A DNA stretch of 64,000 nt from Candidatus Zixiibacteriota bacterium (lineage in GTDB: Bacteria > Zixibacteria > MSB-5A5 > UM-FILTER-46-8), in contig JALSTH010000116.1 of NCBI GenBank assembly GCA_026983835.1, positions 18,458 to 82,457 of the forward strand. Direction: 5' to 3'. A program made the translations under genes and the position numbers. Positions within the stretch are counted from its first letter, which is position 1; every line of letters begins with the position of its first letter. The notes beneath the pieces were generated by a model. The model saw only the letters and a program-made list of their open reading frames with translations, ran no database searches and had not been told where the DNA came from. This document shows, piece after piece, positions 19,088 to 29,584 of the stretch.

Positions 19088-20089
19088 TTACCGTTGGCAA
19101 TCGATGAACTTACCGACACTTGTTTTGGGAATAATGCCTTTTAATATAACGATATCCCCTTCGGTCGATATGGATTGGATCTCAAAAGAATCGCCTGTGG
19201 AATCGCTTTTGGGGAGAACGGAAGCAAGCTTATCGTATAGTTTTATCGCCCCGGAGAGAATCATAGCGGAGCTTGGATTTTTCATTTTTATGTACAATAT
19301 AGATTGATAATTGTTGCCATTCGGATTAATGGATATCCCGTATTCGGCGGCATAATCGACATACTCAAGGACAAATTCCATATTATTGAGTTTTAAAATC
19401 TTCATAAAAGCTCGTATATCTCCCCAATTGGAGCCTAAACTATCCTTCAAAGATTGTGGAATTAATCCCCAAACCGATATAACTGTTTTTCCTTCCCCCA
19501 CGGAAATATCATCATATTGGCTTCGAAGAATATGGTGCCGATAAATAACCGTCTCCTTGTCCCCCCGTATATTCGCAATCTCGGAAAGCACCTTGGCTGA
19601 TGAGGTCAGAGCAATATCGCCATCCCTAATCGGTAAAAGATATAAGCTGTCGCCCGAAGAATAATATCCAAGGCGTTTACCATTAATATCGGCCCCCCTC
19701 CAATCATAATTGGAACTGCTTTCCATTGCATGCTTGTAATCCAACTCACCCCTGAATATTATCGCCCCATTTTTAAGAAGCGTTCCGACGGGACTGTTGG
19801 CATTATGTGCAAACGATTCCTGTTTGATGGAAAAGGCATAGCAGGAGGGCTTTTTCCCTTCCATATCAATTGTTTTAACGAAGCCGATACTATCCTCGAA
19901 TTTTTGGAAATAACAACTTAAAGCGGTATCCCGGGATAATTTTTCCCATTCGAGCATCACGACAAAATCAGCTTGGCTCGGAATCGGCGGGAAATGCTCC
20001 GCTGCGGATATATTTTCGCAGCCGGCAAGAATAACCCATAACATCGTAAGTATCGGGATAATTTTGAAAGGCGAAGCACGGAAGTTCAA
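19088..20089 (-). CDS. Putative lipoprotein of unknown function
   Basis: Signal sequence with lipobox-like VILAGC; no family recognised. Confidence 0.65.
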   Translation of the reverse strand: MNFRASPFKIIPILTMLWVILAGCENISAAEHFPPIPSQADFVVMLEWEKLSRDTALSCYFQKFEDSIGFVKTIDMEGKKPSCYAFSIKQESFAHNANSPVGTLLKNGAIIFRGELDYKHAMESSSNYDWRGADINGKRLGYYSSGDSLYLLPIRDGDIALTSSAKVLSEIANIRGDKETVIYRHHILRSQYDDISVGEGKTVISVWGLIPQSLKDSLGSNWGDIRAFMKILKLNNMEFVLEYVDYAAEYGISINPNGNNYQSILYIKMKNPSSAMILSGAIKLYDKLASVLPKSDSTGDSFEIQSISTEGDIVILKGIIPKTSVGKFIDCQR

Positions 20090-20150
20090 TGGCTACCCAA
20101 AACTAAATATAACTGACAGTAAACCAATATCTCTTTTTTATAGGAATGCG

Positions 20151-20654
20151 TTAAATCTCCGGGGGCTTCATCCCAAACTGCTCCCATTCCTCTTTGGAGG
20201 GACCATAAACACCAAAAACTTTCAAGCCCGCCTGACGCATAAGCACCGTCATCTGTCCGCGGTGATGGATTTCGTGTAACATCATCAAAAATAGGGAAAA
20301 GCCCCGTGACCATCGTTCGCCGTACATATCATCCTCGATCTTCAGCGTATCATCGTTCCAATTATCCTCAATTTGACTCAGAAGGGATGAGCTAACCAGA
20401 TCGTATCCCTTTCTTATCTCCTCCGCACTCTTCGGGACAGCGACATCGACAAGTGGTCCTTCGATACTAAGCCCGGTTCTACCCATCATTTCAGGGATTG
20501 TAGTTATGATATGCCAAGAAATCTGTCCTAATGTGCGATGACCCTCGGCTACCCTTTGGTTTAATGATTCATCGGTCAATTCGTCGAGGAGCTTTTTTGT
20601 GTTTGTCGTTTCATTCCCCCAAAGCTCCTTAAAACTACTGATACTTGTAAACAT
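20151..20654 (-). CDS. DinB-like four-helix metalloenzyme-superfamily protein
   Basis: GHRTLGQISWHIITTIPEMMGRTG and LMMLHEIHHRGQMTVLMRQAGLKVFGVYGPSKEEW. Confidence 0.88.
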   Translation of the reverse strand: MFTSISSFKELWGNETTNTKKLLDELTDESLNQRVAEGHRTLGQISWHIITTIPEMMGRTGLSIEGPLVDVAVPKSAEEIRKGYDLVSSSLLSQIEDNWNDDTLKIEDDMYGERWSRGFSLFLMMLHEIHHRGQMTVLMRQAGLKVFGVYGPSKEEWEQFGMKPPEI

Positions 20655-20682
20655 TTTAACACCTGCGTTATATGTTAAGGGT

Positions 20683-21696
20683 TTATCCTCCGACGGAGCG
20701 CATCAAAGGTTTATGTTCGCGGGCGAAGAACCCTCCCCGAATACCTTTGAATTCAGGGTCCCCTACCGCCTCGAAGATTCTTTCCATAATATCTATATTA
20801 TTTAATCCCTTTTTCATCATATTGCCCAAAGAAAGTTTTCCTCTCCCAAACAAACAACCGATTAAATCGCCGTTTGCCGTTAAACGGAGTCGATTACAGC
20901 TATCACAGAAGTTATGGGAAACTGCGGAAATAAAACTTATCCGCCCGGGATAATCCTTGTAGCGATACCGTCTCGCAGGCCCGATATTGTCCCCCGATTC
21001 GGGGTCAGCTTCGAGATTGAGCCTTATTTTTTCCCTCATCTCATCTTCGCCGACAAACAGATTCTTCCCCCAACCGGAGTCGGCCGTCGGCATAAATTCG
21101 ATAAACCGTAAATCGATTTTTCTTTTAAGAGCCCATTCGGTGAAGCGGGGCATCTCCATATCATTTATTGAGCGCATAACTACGGTATTCACCTTTACCA
21201 AAGGGAAATATCCGCTTTGCTCCGCTAACTCAATGGCTAAATAAACCTTCTCGAACCCGTCCACGCCGGTTATTGCTTTGAATGTATCCTTATTCAAGGT
21301 ATCCAAACTGATATTAACATTGCTCAATCCGGCGGTGGCCAAATCGGGGAGATATTTCGCCAGATAATATCCATTTGTAGTTATTCCGATGGATTTAATC
21401 CCTTCGATTGACGATACATTTGCGATTAAATCGATAATATCCCGCCTAAGTAGTGGTTCCCCGCCGGTAAATCGAATTTTATTAATCCCCAAAAAAGCGG
21501 TAATTTCTATTAAGCGAATTAAATATTCATTGGGTAATCGGTCATCCTTCGGAATTTTTAAATCAGGATTCCCATAACAGTACTTACAACGAAAATTGCA
21601 TCTGTTCGTGAGGGAAACTCGAAGGTATGTTATTTTCCTCTTCCAAAAGTCAACAAGTTCGGTGCGAGAAGGCTTGTTATCGGTATCGTTGCTCAT
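20683..21696 (-). CDS. moaA: GTP 3',8-cyclase MoaA (radical SAM)
   Basis: LRVSLTNRCNFRCKYC (CxxxCxxC), FTGGEPLLR, FCDSCNRLRLTANGDLIGCLF second cluster, C-terminal GG. ATG 21696 preferred because the upstream extension overlaps the Rrf2 gene. Confidence 0.93.
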   Translation of the reverse strand: MSNDTDNKPSRTELVDFWKRKITYLRVSLTNRCNFRCKYCYGNPDLKIPKDDRLPNEYLIRLIEITAFLGINKIRFTGGEPLLRRDIIDLIANVSSIEGIKSIGITTNGYYLAKYLPDLATAGLSNVNISLDTLNKDTFKAITGVDGFEKVYLAIELAEQSGYFPLVKVNTVVMRSINDMEMPRFTEWALKRKIDLRFIEFMPTADSGWGKNLFVGEDEMREKIRLNLEADPESGDNIGPARRYRYKDYPGRISFISAVSHNFCDSCNRLRLTANGDLIGCLFGRGKLSLGNMMKKGLNNIDIMERIFEAVGDPEFKGIRGGFFAREHKPLMRSVGG

Positions 21697-21719
21697 ATAA
21701 TAGCATATAGATTCGGGAA

Positions 21720-22148
21720 TCAGAGAGAAAAGGAGTTGTCGATTCTTCCCGAAATTCCCGCTAAAGTAATTTTTTTTGATTTTCGTATCATTTCGTTTTT
21801 GAACCTTAACCATTCCGAATGGAAAGGGCAAGGAGTATTATCAGAGCAATTTTTCAAACCAATTATACATTTATTATTTAAATCAATCATTCCCCCCATT
21901 GCGTTGAATATATCATATAAGGTAATTTTATTCGGGTCAACCGCCAGTTTCACCCCTCCCCGAGGTCCCCTTATAGAAACGATAAATCGGTGCTTTACCA
22001 AAGTCAAAAGTACTTTAGCTAAAAAAAAATTCGGTATATTCAGTTTCGATGCCATATCCCTCGTCTTAACTACTTCTCCTTTTGGTAGAGAGGAAAGATA
22101 TCGAAGAGCTTCCAAAGCGTAAATTGTCGATTGAGAATAAATCATCAA
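21720..22148 (-). CDS. Rrf2 family transcriptional regulator (probable Fe-S sensor)
   Basis: YALEALRYLSSLPKGEVVKTRDMASKLNIPNFFLAKVLLTLVKHRFIVSIRGPRGGVKLA; CIIGLKNCSDNTPCPFH cysteine cluster. Confidence 0.93.
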   Translation of the reverse strand: MMIYSQSTIYALEALRYLSSLPKGEVVKTRDMASKLNIPNFFLAKVLLTLVKHRFIVSIRGPRGGVKLAVDPNKITLYDIFNAMGGMIDLNNKCIIGLKNCSDNTPCPFHSEWLRFKNEMIRKSKKITLAGISGRIDNSFSL

Positions 22149-22357
22149 ATTCCTTATGGCGTCACAACCACGGGCTTAAGCCTGTTATTTAGCTATAATA
22201 AGGGGGAAGTCCATACCATTGTCAATTAATTTCAGATATCCCTCATTAATAAAATTGCAAACATTAATAGGAATTGAGCTTTTATTTCTACTGTTATTTC
22301 AATTATTCTCTTGAATAATGGGGTTGTTTTTGTTAATTACTTCGATGGTTGATAATT

Positions 22358-23251
22358 ATGAACAGAAATAATGACCCGAACATAAAAATTATCTCTAATC
22401 CATCCGCAGGCGTTGGTGGATCACATATCAATCTTCCGGAGATAAGAAAGCATTTCGAAAGTGCTTTCAGCTCGGTTGATTTTTCCCTCACGAACGGACC
22501 GGGTGATGCTACTCGATTAGCGGAAGAATCTGTGGAAAATGGGTTCCATATAGTTGTAGCGGTCGGGGGGGACGGTACCATTCGGGAAGTCGCCGCGGGA
22601 ATACTGGGGACCGAAGCGGCATTGGCGGCTGTACCAGTCGGAATCCAAAATAATTTCTACAAATCCCTTTCCAAAAATCGTTCCTTGAACGATATCGTCG
22701 GGATGATTCGCCGCGGAAAGACAAAACTTTTCGATACCGGCTCAATCGGAGACGGTATTTTTATCAATGGCTTGGAAATAGGAATAGGTGTTGAATTCGG
22801 GAAACTCATAAATAAAAAACAAAGGGAAGCTTCCCTGAAAGATATTATCTATTATGGTTTCAAAGCCTCCTCACATTACAAATGTCCGAAATACAAAATA
22901 AAATTGGACAATACGGAATTGGACAACCGTTATGAGGTAATTTCGATAGGAATCGGTAAGCATTTCGGACGAGGGTTTAAATGGGTTCCTTACTCGATTG
23001 AAAACGATGGCTTATTCGATATTTGTTTGGTTAGATGCGTGGGGAAATATAAATCGGTTAATCTCTTGCAGAAAGCATTTTTGGGGAAACATATCGATAA
23101 TCGCAATGCGGTATTATATAGATCGAGACAGATTTTAATAAACACTTCAGCGCCTATCGAATACAATCTCGACGGCGATTTATACAAATCCAAAGGGAAA
23201 GAGTTTCTTATTAGGATAAAACCTAATTCACTGCGAGTTATAACGGAATAG
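22358..23251 (+). CDS. Diacylglycerol kinase-like lipid kinase family protein
   Basis: IISNPSAGVGG, VVAVGGDGTIREVAAGI, IEYNLDGDLYKSKGKEFLIRIKPNSLRVI. Confidence 0.88.
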   Translation: MNRNNDPNIKIISNPSAGVGGSHINLPEIRKHFESAFSSVDFSLTNGPGDATRLAEESVENGFHIVVAVGGDGTIREVAAGILGTEAALAAVPVGIQNNFYKSLSKNRSLNDIVGMIRRGKTKLFDTGSIGDGIFINGLEIGIGVEFGKLINKKQREASLKDIIYYGFKASSHYKCPKYKIKLDNTELDNRYEVISIGIGKHFGRGFKWVPYSIENDGLFDICLVRCVGKYKSVNLLQKAFLGKHIDNRNAVLYRSRQILINTSAPIEYNLDGDLYKSKGKEFLIRIKPNSLRVITE

Positions 23252-23263
23252 GTTTTCTGTTCA

Positions 23264-23890
23264 ATGAAAGGATTTTTCTTAATTGTATTTTTTGCAATAA
23301 GTTATTCCTTATGGGGAGTAAGCCCTTTATTTGCTCAGAGCGATGTAAATCAAGAAAAAGGAATTTACCGAAATAGTTCCGATTCACCTGCCGATAGCAG
23401 CAAATCCAAAATTAAAAAAAAGAGTTTTAATCCGAACCCGACAGGAGCTTTGATTCGTTCCGCCGCCTTTCCCGGCTGGGGGCAGTTTTATAATCATAAA
23501 TATATCAAAGGCTCGGTTATCTCCGTTGGGGAAGGAGTTTTGATTTATTATTTTATCCATAATTGGGACAAAGCGGAATATTATAAAAGGAAGTTTCGGC
23601 AAACCTTCCTCGAATTTTCGGATGCCCCTTCTTTAGTCTCTGATTATGGAGGTACAGCACCTCTCGATGAGAATTATTGGAACGAAAGGCGCACCAATGT
23701 ATTCAATAAATGGAGAAAATATAATGGCGAACGAAATAAATTTATGTGGTTCACGGCAGCGGCGATATTCTTTTCGATGTTCGATGCTTATGTGGATGCG
23801 CAATTAATGGATTTCGATATCGAAATGAATGAAGATTTGAAATCAGCCGATTTAGATGAAATAACGGTAAAACTCGCTATCAGGTTCTAA
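23264..23890 (+). CDS. DUF5683-like membrane protein
   Basis: Signal peptide; NPNPTGALIRSAAFPGWGQFYNHKYIKGSVISVGEG. Confidence 0.8.
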   Translation: MKGFFLIVFFAISYSLWGVSPLFAQSDVNQEKGIYRNSSDSPADSSKSKIKKKSFNPNPTGALIRSAAFPGWGQFYNHKYIKGSVISVGEGVLIYYFIHNWDKAEYYKRKFRQTFLEFSDAPSLVSDYGGTAPLDENYWNERRTNVFNKWRKYNGERNKFMWFTAAAIFFSMFDAYVDAQLMDFDIEMNEDLKSADLDEITVKLAIRF

Positions 23891-23931
23891 TCTGACAAAT
23901 AACGGATTTACATATATGGATAGAAAATGAT

Positions 23932-24933
23932 ATGAAACCAAATGCACAAAAAGGGGTTATACCCGATGATTTTATGGCCGTTATCCGTTCTTTTATGGAA
24001 AGCCGTATTATCTTAAGCGCTGTCGAATTGGATATTTTTTCCGCAATCGATAAAGGCGCCGATTCAAAAGAGATCGCCTCTCGCTTGAAAACCGATCACC
24101 GGGCTACGGAGATGTTCTTGAATGCGCTGGTGTCAATGCATCTGCTTATCAAAGAAAATAATAAATTCTACAATTCATCACTTGCTACGGATTATTTAAC
24201 GGATAAATCACCTTATAATTCCAGAATGAGCCTGAAGCATTTCGCAAATCTATGGTCTAAATGGTCTAACCTTACCGATTGCATACGCAATGGCGGTTCA
24301 GTTGATTATAAAGAAAGGGATGACAGGGATACCGAATGGACGGAATCATTTATCGCCGCTATGCACCATAACGGATTACAAAGAGCTACGGAGGTGATTG
24401 AAAAATTGGATGCGAGTAGTGTTTCGAATCTCTTGGATATCGGGGGTGGTTCGGGCGTGTATTCCATAACCTTCGCTCGCGACAATCCGAATTTGAAGGC
24501 GACAGTCTTGGATTTACCCTCTGTTGTCCCTCTTACCCGCCGCTATATCGATGATGCGGGTTTGAACCTCCGTATCAATGTGCGAGCAGGTGATTTCCAC
24601 AAGGATAAATTCGGCAATGGTTTCGATTTGGTCTTTTTATCAGCCATCTGCCATATGAATAACATCGAGGAAAATAAGAGGCTTTTGGAAAAATCATTTT
24701 CCGCATTAAAAAGCGGGGGAAGGGTTGTTATTCAGGACTTTATTTTGGATGAGGATAGAACAAAACCAAAAATCGCAGCCATATTCGCATTAAATATGTT
24801 GGTAGCCACGCTTGAAGGTGGGACATATACTGAGAGCGAATATTTCGATTGGCTAAAAGGGGCGGGATTTGTGAATCCGAAACACGAAAGATTATCCGGT
24901 ACTACGGGGCTGATAATCGGTTATAAGCCCTGA
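23932..24933 (+). CDS. Class I SAM-dependent O-methyltransferase (dimerisation domain type)
   Basis: Winged-helix dimerisation N-terminus; LLDIGGGSGVYSITFARDNPNLKATVLDLPSVV; GGRVVIQDFILDEDRTKP. Confidence 0.9.
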   Translation: MKPNAQKGVIPDDFMAVIRSFMESRIILSAVELDIFSAIDKGADSKEIASRLKTDHRATEMFLNALVSMHLLIKENNKFYNSSLATDYLTDKSPYNSRMSLKHFANLWSKWSNLTDCIRNGGSVDYKERDDRDTEWTESFIAAMHHNGLQRATEVIEKLDASSVSNLLDIGGGSGVYSITFARDNPNLKATVLDLPSVVPLTRRYIDDAGLNLRINVRAGDFHKDKFGNGFDLVFLSAICHMNNIEENKRLLEKSFSALKSGGRVVIQDFILDEDRTKPKIAAIFALNMLVATLEGGTYTESEYFDWLKGAGFVNPKHERLSGTTGLIIGYKP

Positions 24934-24958
24934 TATAATGTTGAGGTTGAGGGATTAA

Positions 24959-25897
24959 TCAAATTCCGATTCTATTTCGGAAATACCTAACAATCCTATC
25001 AACGACACCGATTTTTTCAGGATTAAACCATTTGATATCTTTGTCCGCTCTAAACCAAGTCATCTGTCTTTTCGCATAATGTCTGGTATGCAGCTGTGTC
25101 AGATAGACAGCCCTATCCAAATCGTATTCCCCATCCAAATATCCCTTAAATTCCCGGTAAGCAAGCGTCTTGAACAGATGGCTCGATTGCGGACGAAGGT
25201 TCTCATAAACCATTTTCACCTCCGCAATAAGCCCATCCTCAACCATTCTCAAAACCCGTTCGTTTATCCTTTGATATAATGTGTCGCGGCGCAACCGTAT
25301 CCCGATTTTGATAAAATCATAATCGGTTTGGGGATACTTCCCCTCCTTTTGAAGGGCAGTGATACTCCTGCCTGTGCTCCTATAAACCTCCAACGCACGG
25401 ACAATTCTCGCCCTATCGTTCGGATGAAGACGAGTTGCTGTTTCAGGGTCGAGCTTTTCGAGCTTTCGATAGATGGTTTCAATGCCCTCCTTTTCTATTT
25501 TATTTTCCAAATAGAGACGGTACTTGGAGTCTCTCTTCGGACCCTCGAAGAACCCTTCCTCTAAAGCCCTGATATACAATCCCGAACCTCCGACAAAAAT
25601 CGGCAGATTACCTTGAGCATAGATATTTTCAATACACTCGATAGCCAACTTACGAAAATCAGCGGCGGAGATATGATTATTGATGTCGGCAAAACCGACC
25701 AAATGATGAGGAATCTCCGCTCTTTCCTCCAATGAGGGCTGAGCCGTCCCGATACTCATCATTTTGTAGAATTGACGAGCATCAGCCGAGATAATCTCTC
25801 CATTCATTTTTTTCGCTACTTCAATACCTATCCTCGTCTTCCCCGAGGCGGTAGGTCCGCAAATCACCAAAACCGGTTTGTATCTATCATTAGACAT
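24959..25897 (-). CDS. miaA: tRNA dimethylallyltransferase MiaA
   Basis: VICGPTASGKTRIGIEVAKKMNGEIISADARQFYKMMSIGTAQPS; VGGSGLYIRAL; YAKRQMTWFR. Confidence 0.97.
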   Translation of the reverse strand: MSNDRYKPVLVICGPTASGKTRIGIEVAKKMNGEIISADARQFYKMMSIGTAQPSLEERAEIPHHLVGFADINNHISAADFRKLAIECIENIYAQGNLPIFVGGSGLYIRALEEGFFEGPKRDSKYRLYLENKIEKEGIETIYRKLEKLDPETATRLHPNDRARIVRALEVYRSTGRSITALQKEGKYPQTDYDFIKIGIRLRRDTLYQRINERVLRMVEDGLIAEVKMVYENLRPQSSHLFKTLAYREFKGYLDGEYDLDRAVYLTQLHTRHYAKRQMTWFRADKDIKWFNPEKIGVVDRIVRYFRNRIGI

Positions 25898-25917
25898 AAA
25901 TATCCCGTAATTATTTA

Positions 25918-28743
25918 TTATGTATCATCAATAGAGACCCCAAAAAGTAGTGCCTCCAAGTCGTTGTAATTCTCCATTATAATAGATTTTACGGGCAGAG
26001 CCTTCATAAAAAATCGCCCGTAATATTTGGTCGATATCCTGTTATCCAAAATCACTACTATACCTCTGTCGGTACTGGAACGAATCAATCTCCCACAGCC
26101 CTGTCGGAATTTAATAATCGCCTCCGGGAGACTATAATCCTTGAAGGCATCCATCCCCAATGATTGAAAATATTCGCTTACAGCTTGAGTTATCGGTTCT
26201 GTCGGAACAGCGAATGGAAGTCTCAATATAAAGAGGACTTCCAATTTTTCGCCCGGGAAATCGACACCCTCCCAAAAGCTATCCGTCCCGATTAAAAGCG
26301 TCGGTTTGGTTGATTCGGAAAAACTTTTGGCAACAGTTTCCGCATTTCCATTGATACCCTGAGCAATTACATTATAACCGAGAGACTTGAGCCTTGCGGA
26401 TATTAATTGATACAAACTTTCCAATTGGGAATAGCTTGTGGTCAGCGCCATCATATTTTTTCGCAAAGTGTTAGCGAACAGCTCGAATATCTCCGCGGAA
26501 GCAAGCGCATAATTTGATTCATCGGGGTGGGGCATAAATTTCAAAGCTAAAACCCTAAGCAGGTTCTTGAAATCAAACGGCGAAGGGTAATACTTTTCAA
26601 CCACCCTCTCCGAATCGACCAAGTTCAACCCTATCTTAAATTCGATATTTTCAAAATCATCATTACTTTTTAGGGTCGCGGAAGTGAAGACCGCCGATTT
26701 CAGTTTGGAATAAACTGTATTATAGACAAGCTCACCTATATTTACAGGCGACGCCTTAAGGATTCCGAAACGACTCCGCCCTCTGCCTGTCTCGAACCAA
26801 TACACCCATTTGTTATCCTCACCCAACGCCAATTCCCACAGATGCTCATAAGCTTGTTTGATATTCTCGGCGTTCTGATTGATAATCTCCAAAACATCCT
26901 CAATCTCGGAGATATCCTCACCACATTTATCATAAGCGATTTTCACCAAATCGGACAAAGCCTTATAAAGTAATTGAATTTGTTTGGAAAGCGGTTCCAA
27001 TGTTTCCTGAATATGGGCTTGAAATTCATCACCGTAGCGATACCGTATCTTGATACCGTTGTCATTTCTCTTGCGCTTTCTCCCTGCGCCGCTTCTTGCA
27101 GCTTTAATGGATATTCCTTCAAACGCATTCCGCAGGCTCCGGGAGATGGTTTTGGCTAATGATTTTATTCCATCCACCTTAATTTCTATATCTTCAATGT
27201 CCCGATCCATTATTACATTTTTAGAGATTTTATTCCGGAGGACGGATAAAACATCGATCCCATCAATCCTCTCACCGCTTAAAAATTCCAATATCGGATT
27301 AAGTATCGACGGTGAAAATTCCAATCCCAAATAATCTCGGGCAACATTATCCAATTGATGTGCTTCATCGAAAACGCCGATTTTGAAATCAGTTAGAATA
27401 TCCGCACCCGAGGACAAATCAGCGAAAAAAAGATAATGGTTCACGATTACAACGGAGGAACCCTTTGCCTTCTTTCTCGCTTTGAATAAAAAGCACTTTT
27501 TGAAAAAGGGACATTTATTGCCGGTGCAAAAACCATCTGAGACGGAAAACCGATGAGAATAAAAGCTGAAATTCCCGCTGAATTCGCTTGTTATCTCGGA
27601 GAAATCGCCTGTGCGGGAATATTCGGCAAAGGATAGCAATGGAAGTATTCGAGGTACTTCCTGCGGGCTGATAATTCCCGTGCTGATGGACAAATTATAA
27701 AGCTTTAACAGACACAAATAATTTCCCCTCCCCTTTAACAGCGAGACTTTCAAATCGCTTGGGAAATATTTCAAAGCAAAAGGAATGTCCTTTTCAAACA
27801 ACTGCTTTTGGAGATTTTTAGTCTTTGTGGAGATAAATACCTTTCCCCTCTCCAAGGCGGTCATCATCGACGGGAAAAGGTATGAAAATGATTTACCTGT
27901 TCCGGTTCCAGCCTCCACCAACAAAAAGTTGTCCCTGCCGAAAACATCAAGACAATCCTGTGCCATTTCGGCCTGCCCCAAACGGTATTCATAATTATCC
28001 AAATCCTTCGCCAAGACACCATCAGCTCCGAAAAGAATTTTTAATTCACCGATGGTGGTTTTTTTATCCGCTTCACCGGATAGTATATTGCTTTTTGGTA
28101 TCTTACCCGGCGGTATGAGGTTTATTTCAAATTCCTTTTGTTGCGGTAATGAGAACTCCCCCGAAAAGAATTCCGCCATTGCCTTATTTCCCCAAACAGA
28201 GCAAAACAGAGCGAGTTTATCTTTAAGGTGAAGAGGCAGATACTTTTGCAGCGCCACAAGTTTCACCATTATCTCACCGGTAACCAAGGCATCAGATAAT
28301 GCTCGGTGTGTATTCTTATTCTCAATTGAAAACATTTCGGCAAGGGACCTCAAACCGTGGTATCTGGCGAATGGATAATATATTCGCGAAATAATTTTTG
28401 TATCGAGGAAAGAAGCACCTATCGTGGAGATAAACTTTTCCAAAAAAGAAATATCGAATGCCCCATTGTGAAAGACCAACGGGGAATCGCCGATGAAATC
28501 TCTGAAGTTATCGATTACCTCATCCGCAGGCCTCCCATCGTTTTCCAACATTACATTCGTTATTCCCGTCAGCTCGGTTATAAAATCCGATATGGGCATA
28601 AAGGGATTAATAAGCTCGGAAAATTCCTCAATCGGTCTTAAAGAATTGAAACGCGCCGCCCCTATTTCGATAATTTCATCTTTTGAATTATCCAATCCGC
28701 TGGTTTCAATATCGACTGCGACAAAATCATCGAAAAGATTCAT
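25918..28743 (-). CDS. DnaQ-like 3'-5' exonuclease fused to DinG-family helicase
   Basis: N-terminal FVAVDIETSGLDNSKDEIIEIGA exonuclease; EAGTGTGKSFSYLFPSM Walker A; DEAH box; Fe-S cysteines; FRQGCGRLIRSSTDRGIVVILDNR motif VI. Confidence 0.95.
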   Translation of the reverse strand: MNLFDDFVAVDIETSGLDNSKDEIIEIGAARFNSLRPIEEFSELINPFMPISDFITELTGITNVMLENDGRPADEVIDNFRDFIGDSPLVFHNGAFDISFLEKFISTIGASFLDTKIISRIYYPFARYHGLRSLAEMFSIENKNTHRALSDALVTGEIMVKLVALQKYLPLHLKDKLALFCSVWGNKAMAEFFSGEFSLPQQKEFEINLIPPGKIPKSNILSGEADKKTTIGELKILFGADGVLAKDLDNYEYRLGQAEMAQDCLDVFGRDNFLLVEAGTGTGKSFSYLFPSMMTALERGKVFISTKTKNLQKQLFEKDIPFALKYFPSDLKVSLLKGRGNYLCLLKLYNLSISTGIISPQEVPRILPLLSFAEYSRTGDFSEITSEFSGNFSFYSHRFSVSDGFCTGNKCPFFKKCFLFKARKKAKGSSVVIVNHYLFFADLSSGADILTDFKIGVFDEAHQLDNVARDYLGLEFSPSILNPILEFLSGERIDGIDVLSVLRNKISKNVIMDRDIEDIEIKVDGIKSLAKTISRSLRNAFEGISIKAARSGAGRKRKRNDNGIKIRYRYGDEFQAHIQETLEPLSKQIQLLYKALSDLVKIAYDKCGEDISEIEDVLEIINQNAENIKQAYEHLWELALGEDNKWVYWFETGRGRSRFGILKASPVNIGELVYNTVYSKLKSAVFTSATLKSNDDFENIEFKIGLNLVDSERVVEKYYPSPFDFKNLLRVLALKFMPHPDESNYALASAEIFELFANTLRKNMMALTTSYSQLESLYQLISARLKSLGYNVIAQGINGNAETVAKSFSESTKPTLLIGTDSFWEGVDFPGEKLEVLFILRLPFAVPTEPITQAVSEYFQSLGMDAFKDYSLPEAIIKFRQGCGRLIRSSTDRGIVVILDNRISTKYYGRFFMKALPVKSIIMENYNDLEALLFGVSIDDT

Positions 28744-29576
28744 CAGTGGAATATCAAGGATCCCTTAACGGTGTTATATACATATTTGAATTTAGCTTTC
28801 ATCCGCCCCATTTCCCCAAAAATATCGGTGCAGAGCAGTTCGGCGAAATGATTGTCCGCAGTCCGCAGAATATAAAAATCTCCGACCTTCAACCGCACCG
28901 ATGTTTTGCCCGAAAACTCCCGTTTGGGATATTCCCTTACCTTCTCGAATGTCAGTTCCCTTCCCAAATCTATGAATTCGGTTGGAGATAAGCCATAGTC
29001 CAATTTTGATGGCGCTGATAATTTGGCTTTCCCCTTGCCGGCGAAAAATAAAATATCGCTCCATCGGGACCTTGCGGGAACATATTTCCCCCGGGAGAAA
29101 TCATAACCGCTGCTATCTTTGGAGTATCTTAAATTCAAGGTAAACTCCCCACGCATAAGCGGACGGAATAAAACCGTATCGCTGGTGGAGAAGGCGGAAC
29201 CATCCAAAGAATAAGCGATAACCCACGCCCTATAAACAAATCCCGGTTTAACATCCGTAGTTTGGAATGATTCGGTTTGCGGGTCGGCATCAGTATCCCC
29301 GGGATAGCGGGAATCATTAAATTTCGATACATCGTCTTTGCCGATTCCCTCACTGGGGACGATATAAATATCGTAGCCGCCGAATGGTTGGTTTATGTCT
29401 CGGTCCGTTTTCCATTTAAGAACTGTTTCTCCGTTGAACGATGACGCCGATAGAGCACTTAACGAGGGAACCCATACAGCTTTCGGTTTACCTTTGGTTT
29501 TCGGCGGTTTGGGCCCGCAGGAAAAACCGAAGGTTGAAATTATTATAAGTCCGATAATCAGGTTTACATATCGCAT
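28743..29576 (-). CDS. Lipoprotein with fibronectin III-like segment
   Basis: Lipobox FGFSC; VPSLSALSASSFNGETVLKWKTDRD...YDIYIVPSEG. Confidence 0.75.
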   Translation of the reverse strand: MRYVNLIIGLIIISTFGFSCGPKPPKTKGKPKAVWVPSLSALSASSFNGETVLKWKTDRDINQPFGGYDIYIVPSEGIGKDDVSKFNDSRYPGDTDADPQTESFQTTDVKPGFVYRAWVIAYSLDGSAFSTSDTVLFRPLMRGEFTLNLRYSKDSSGYDFSRGKYVPARSRWSDILFFAGKGKAKLSAPSKLDYGLSPTEFIDLGRELTFEKVREYPKREFSGKTSVRLKVGDFYILRTADNHFAELLCTDIFGEMGRMKAKFKYVYNTVKGSLIFH

Positions 29577-29584
29577 TCAGCTCC

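Noticed and set aside
21697-21831. N-terminal extension of MoaA
   Set aside because: Overlaps the Rrf2 coding region in another frame and contributes no MoaA motif.
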